Source: Clostridiales bacterium
GTDB taxonomy: Bacteria; Bacillota; Clostridia; UBA1381
DNA: 7,004 nucleotides
Assembly: GCA_003453455.1 (NCBI GenBank)
Contig: DMLG01000059.1
Span: forward strand, 1-7,004
Direction of reading: 5' to 3'
Shown: one piece after another, positions 6,801 to 7,004 of the stretch
How positions within the stretch are numbered: position 1 is the first letter of the stretch
How the letters are laid out: every line of letters starts with the position of its first letter
Program-made: the position numbers and the translations under genes
Notes under the pieces: model-generated
The model's input: only the letters and a program-made list of their open reading frames with translations
Database searches by the model: none
Told to the model about the DNA's origin: nothing

Positions 6801-6991
6801 CTGACCGAGCGTACAGAATAGGACAGACAAGGGCTGTGCATATCATAAAGCTTGCAACACGAGGTACAATCGAGGAGCAGATTTTAAAACTGCAAGAGAA
6901 AAAACGGAACTTGGCGGACGATATGATACGCGCTAATTCTGCAACGCTGTCAAATCTTACAAAAGAGGAGCTTTTAGAATTTTTCAAGTAA
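3881..6991 (+). CDS. SWIM zinc finger SNF2 family ATPase (DEAD/DEAH box helicase-like)
   Basis: This 1036-residue cytoplasmic protein is a probable ATP-driven DNA translocase or remodeller of the bacterial SNF2 (RapA/Swi2-like) group. A SWIM zinc finger (C66-T-C68 ... C78-K-H80) lies near the N-terminus, followed by a long, less conserved middle region resembling bacterial SNF2-associated domains. The ATPase core follows: Walker A 'ADDMGLGKT' (605-613, K612), 'VVTPSSL' (631-637), DEAQ (702-705), SGTP (730-733), 'RLRQICCHP' (849-857), 'VFSQF' (890-894), 'AGGTGLNL' (945-952) and 'QASDRAYRIGQ' (972-982, arginine finger R979). All motifs are intact, so it should be active. The start at 3881 is chosen because an upstream in-frame ATG at 3785 lies before the promoter and adds 32 residues of non-conserved sequence. 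It is transcribed alone and divergently from the MreB-like operon; only 13 bases follow the stop. Cellular role is unknown; this family is widespread in Bacillota chromosomes. Confidence 0.93.
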   Translation: MNILENDIKSICSEGIYKSGCNYFKEGRVHIRVRAEDSIVASVDSDKLYNVHIGFDEKGKISETFCTCPYYQTMSASCKHIVATLKTRQAELLEDAGFEDSNDKLASTLCREFEENGVQREHLSISFIFNINTNHKRECKYSISVKLADSQNITKSAEGFLKAYIDGGDYKISKHRAYNNAKYEFDPVAREILDIMAEALENKTVASSFYTAVLSSCDFGDFTAKRLLPLMEKADCSFTLNGMPQTNLAIKHEDPDILVDITATDESINISVIQSGIAVTLDGSWFLYDGDLYETTKEWRSWYMPIYRALSAESRTQIDFKGSNAIAFAAKVLPKLKNRRAVVAQGLENVIVDDKPFFNIYLDELEGGILAAVTVNYGKIALRLPVNALKQDKIIVRDYQSESYILSFFANFNIEGQNMYLSDSREMYEFMTDTLKKLENLAEIHRSERFSSLLLKKAPKLKNKVYYNKKIDLLEVGFESDLTPSEIAGILSAIRNRKKYYRMASGEFLEINSDLFGFEMLENLDFSFADLKERKKTLSKYYALYLAGARGEIDANKEFDGLLEEIKNIKANIPEYLKGVLRDYQKDCVHWLKQLSELGFGGVLADDMGLGKTLEVIAFVMSEEREMPALVVTPSSLTYNWLSEIHKFAEKAKVKVIDGTKEERKKALLEADGYDFIITSYPLLRRDIAEYIDKEFFCFVIDEAQQIKNPRTLSAKAVKRINAKSRFALSGTPIENSLSELWSIFDFVMPKYLGQRAQFAENFEKPIVQGGDDLAAEQLRNKIKPFVMRRMKYEVLSELPERIESTVFAEPSPAQKKMYSAYLAASRKEAQEILKYGGDNMRILSLLMRLRQICCHPALLDGDYDKESGKLLLFEDVLTSGIFSGHRILVFSQFTSMLSIIRKRLDDMGISYFYLDGTTSAILRCDMADRFNNGEKSVFLISLKAGGTGLNLVGADMVIHYDPWWNPAAVDQASDRAYRIGQTRAVHIIKLATRGTIEEQILKLQEKKRNLADDMIRANSATLSNLTKEELLEFFK

Positions 6992-7004
6992 AAAACGGAG
7001 CAGG

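Noticed and set aside
1..7004. A multi-gene defence island with the SNF2 ATPase and the restriction enzyme as partners
   Set aside because: The two genes are more than 3.5 kb apart, face opposite ways and are separated by four housekeeping genes. SNF2 proteins do occur in some defence systems (for example DISARM), but none of the other expected components is present.
6992..7004. Terminator after the SNF2 gene
   Set aside because: Only 13 bases remain and they show no stem or T-run, so nothing can be said.

Overview
The window looks like chromosomal DNA from a low-to-moderate GC Gram-positive bacterium, most likely a member of the Clostridia (Bacillota). The reasons are the AT-rich spacers, strong AGGAGG-type ribosome binding sites, consensus sigma-A-like promoters, and the trmN6-like/rsmI pairing known from the Bacillus yabB-yabC neighbourhood. 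The lineage is an inference from style and gene content; no rRNA or other marker is present. Six protein genes fill almost all of the sequence. There are no RNA genes, insertion sequences, CRISPR arrays or long repeats that I can see.

Five genes run leftward (minus strand) from about 3740 to the left edge as one apparent operon. In transcription order they are: a divergent MreB/actin-like protein (3739-2726), a tRNA1(Val) adenine-N6-methyltransferase family protein (2723-1992), the 16S rRNA 2'-O-methyltransferase RsmI (1995-1150), a Cof-type HAD phosphatase (1150-380), and the first 118 residues of an MmeI-like type IIG/IIL restriction-modification enzyme (356 to the left edge, cut by the window). 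Spacings are 2 bp, a 4-bp overlap, a 1-bp overlap and 23 bp, which points to co-transcription and translational coupling. The restriction enzyme starts at GTG and runs off the edge, so an ATG-only or complete-ORF search misses it.

One gene runs rightward (3881-6991): a full-length SWIM-zinc-finger SNF2 family ATPase of 1036 residues. A 141-bp intergenic region (3740-3880) separates it from the operon and carries two back-to-back promoters. The rightward promoter shows that the SNF2 gene starts at 3881, not at the earlier in-frame ATG at 3785.

Most of the window is housekeeping: cell shape or cytoskeleton, tRNA and rRNA methylation, phosphatase, and a chromatin-remodeller-like ATPase. The accessory element is the restriction-modification gene at the left edge, placed directly behind the housekeeping operon. 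I do not see convincing evidence of a new multi-gene system. The most useful leads are the hidden restriction-modification gene, the divergent MreB paralogue at the head of an RNA-modification operon, and the SNF2 start region.
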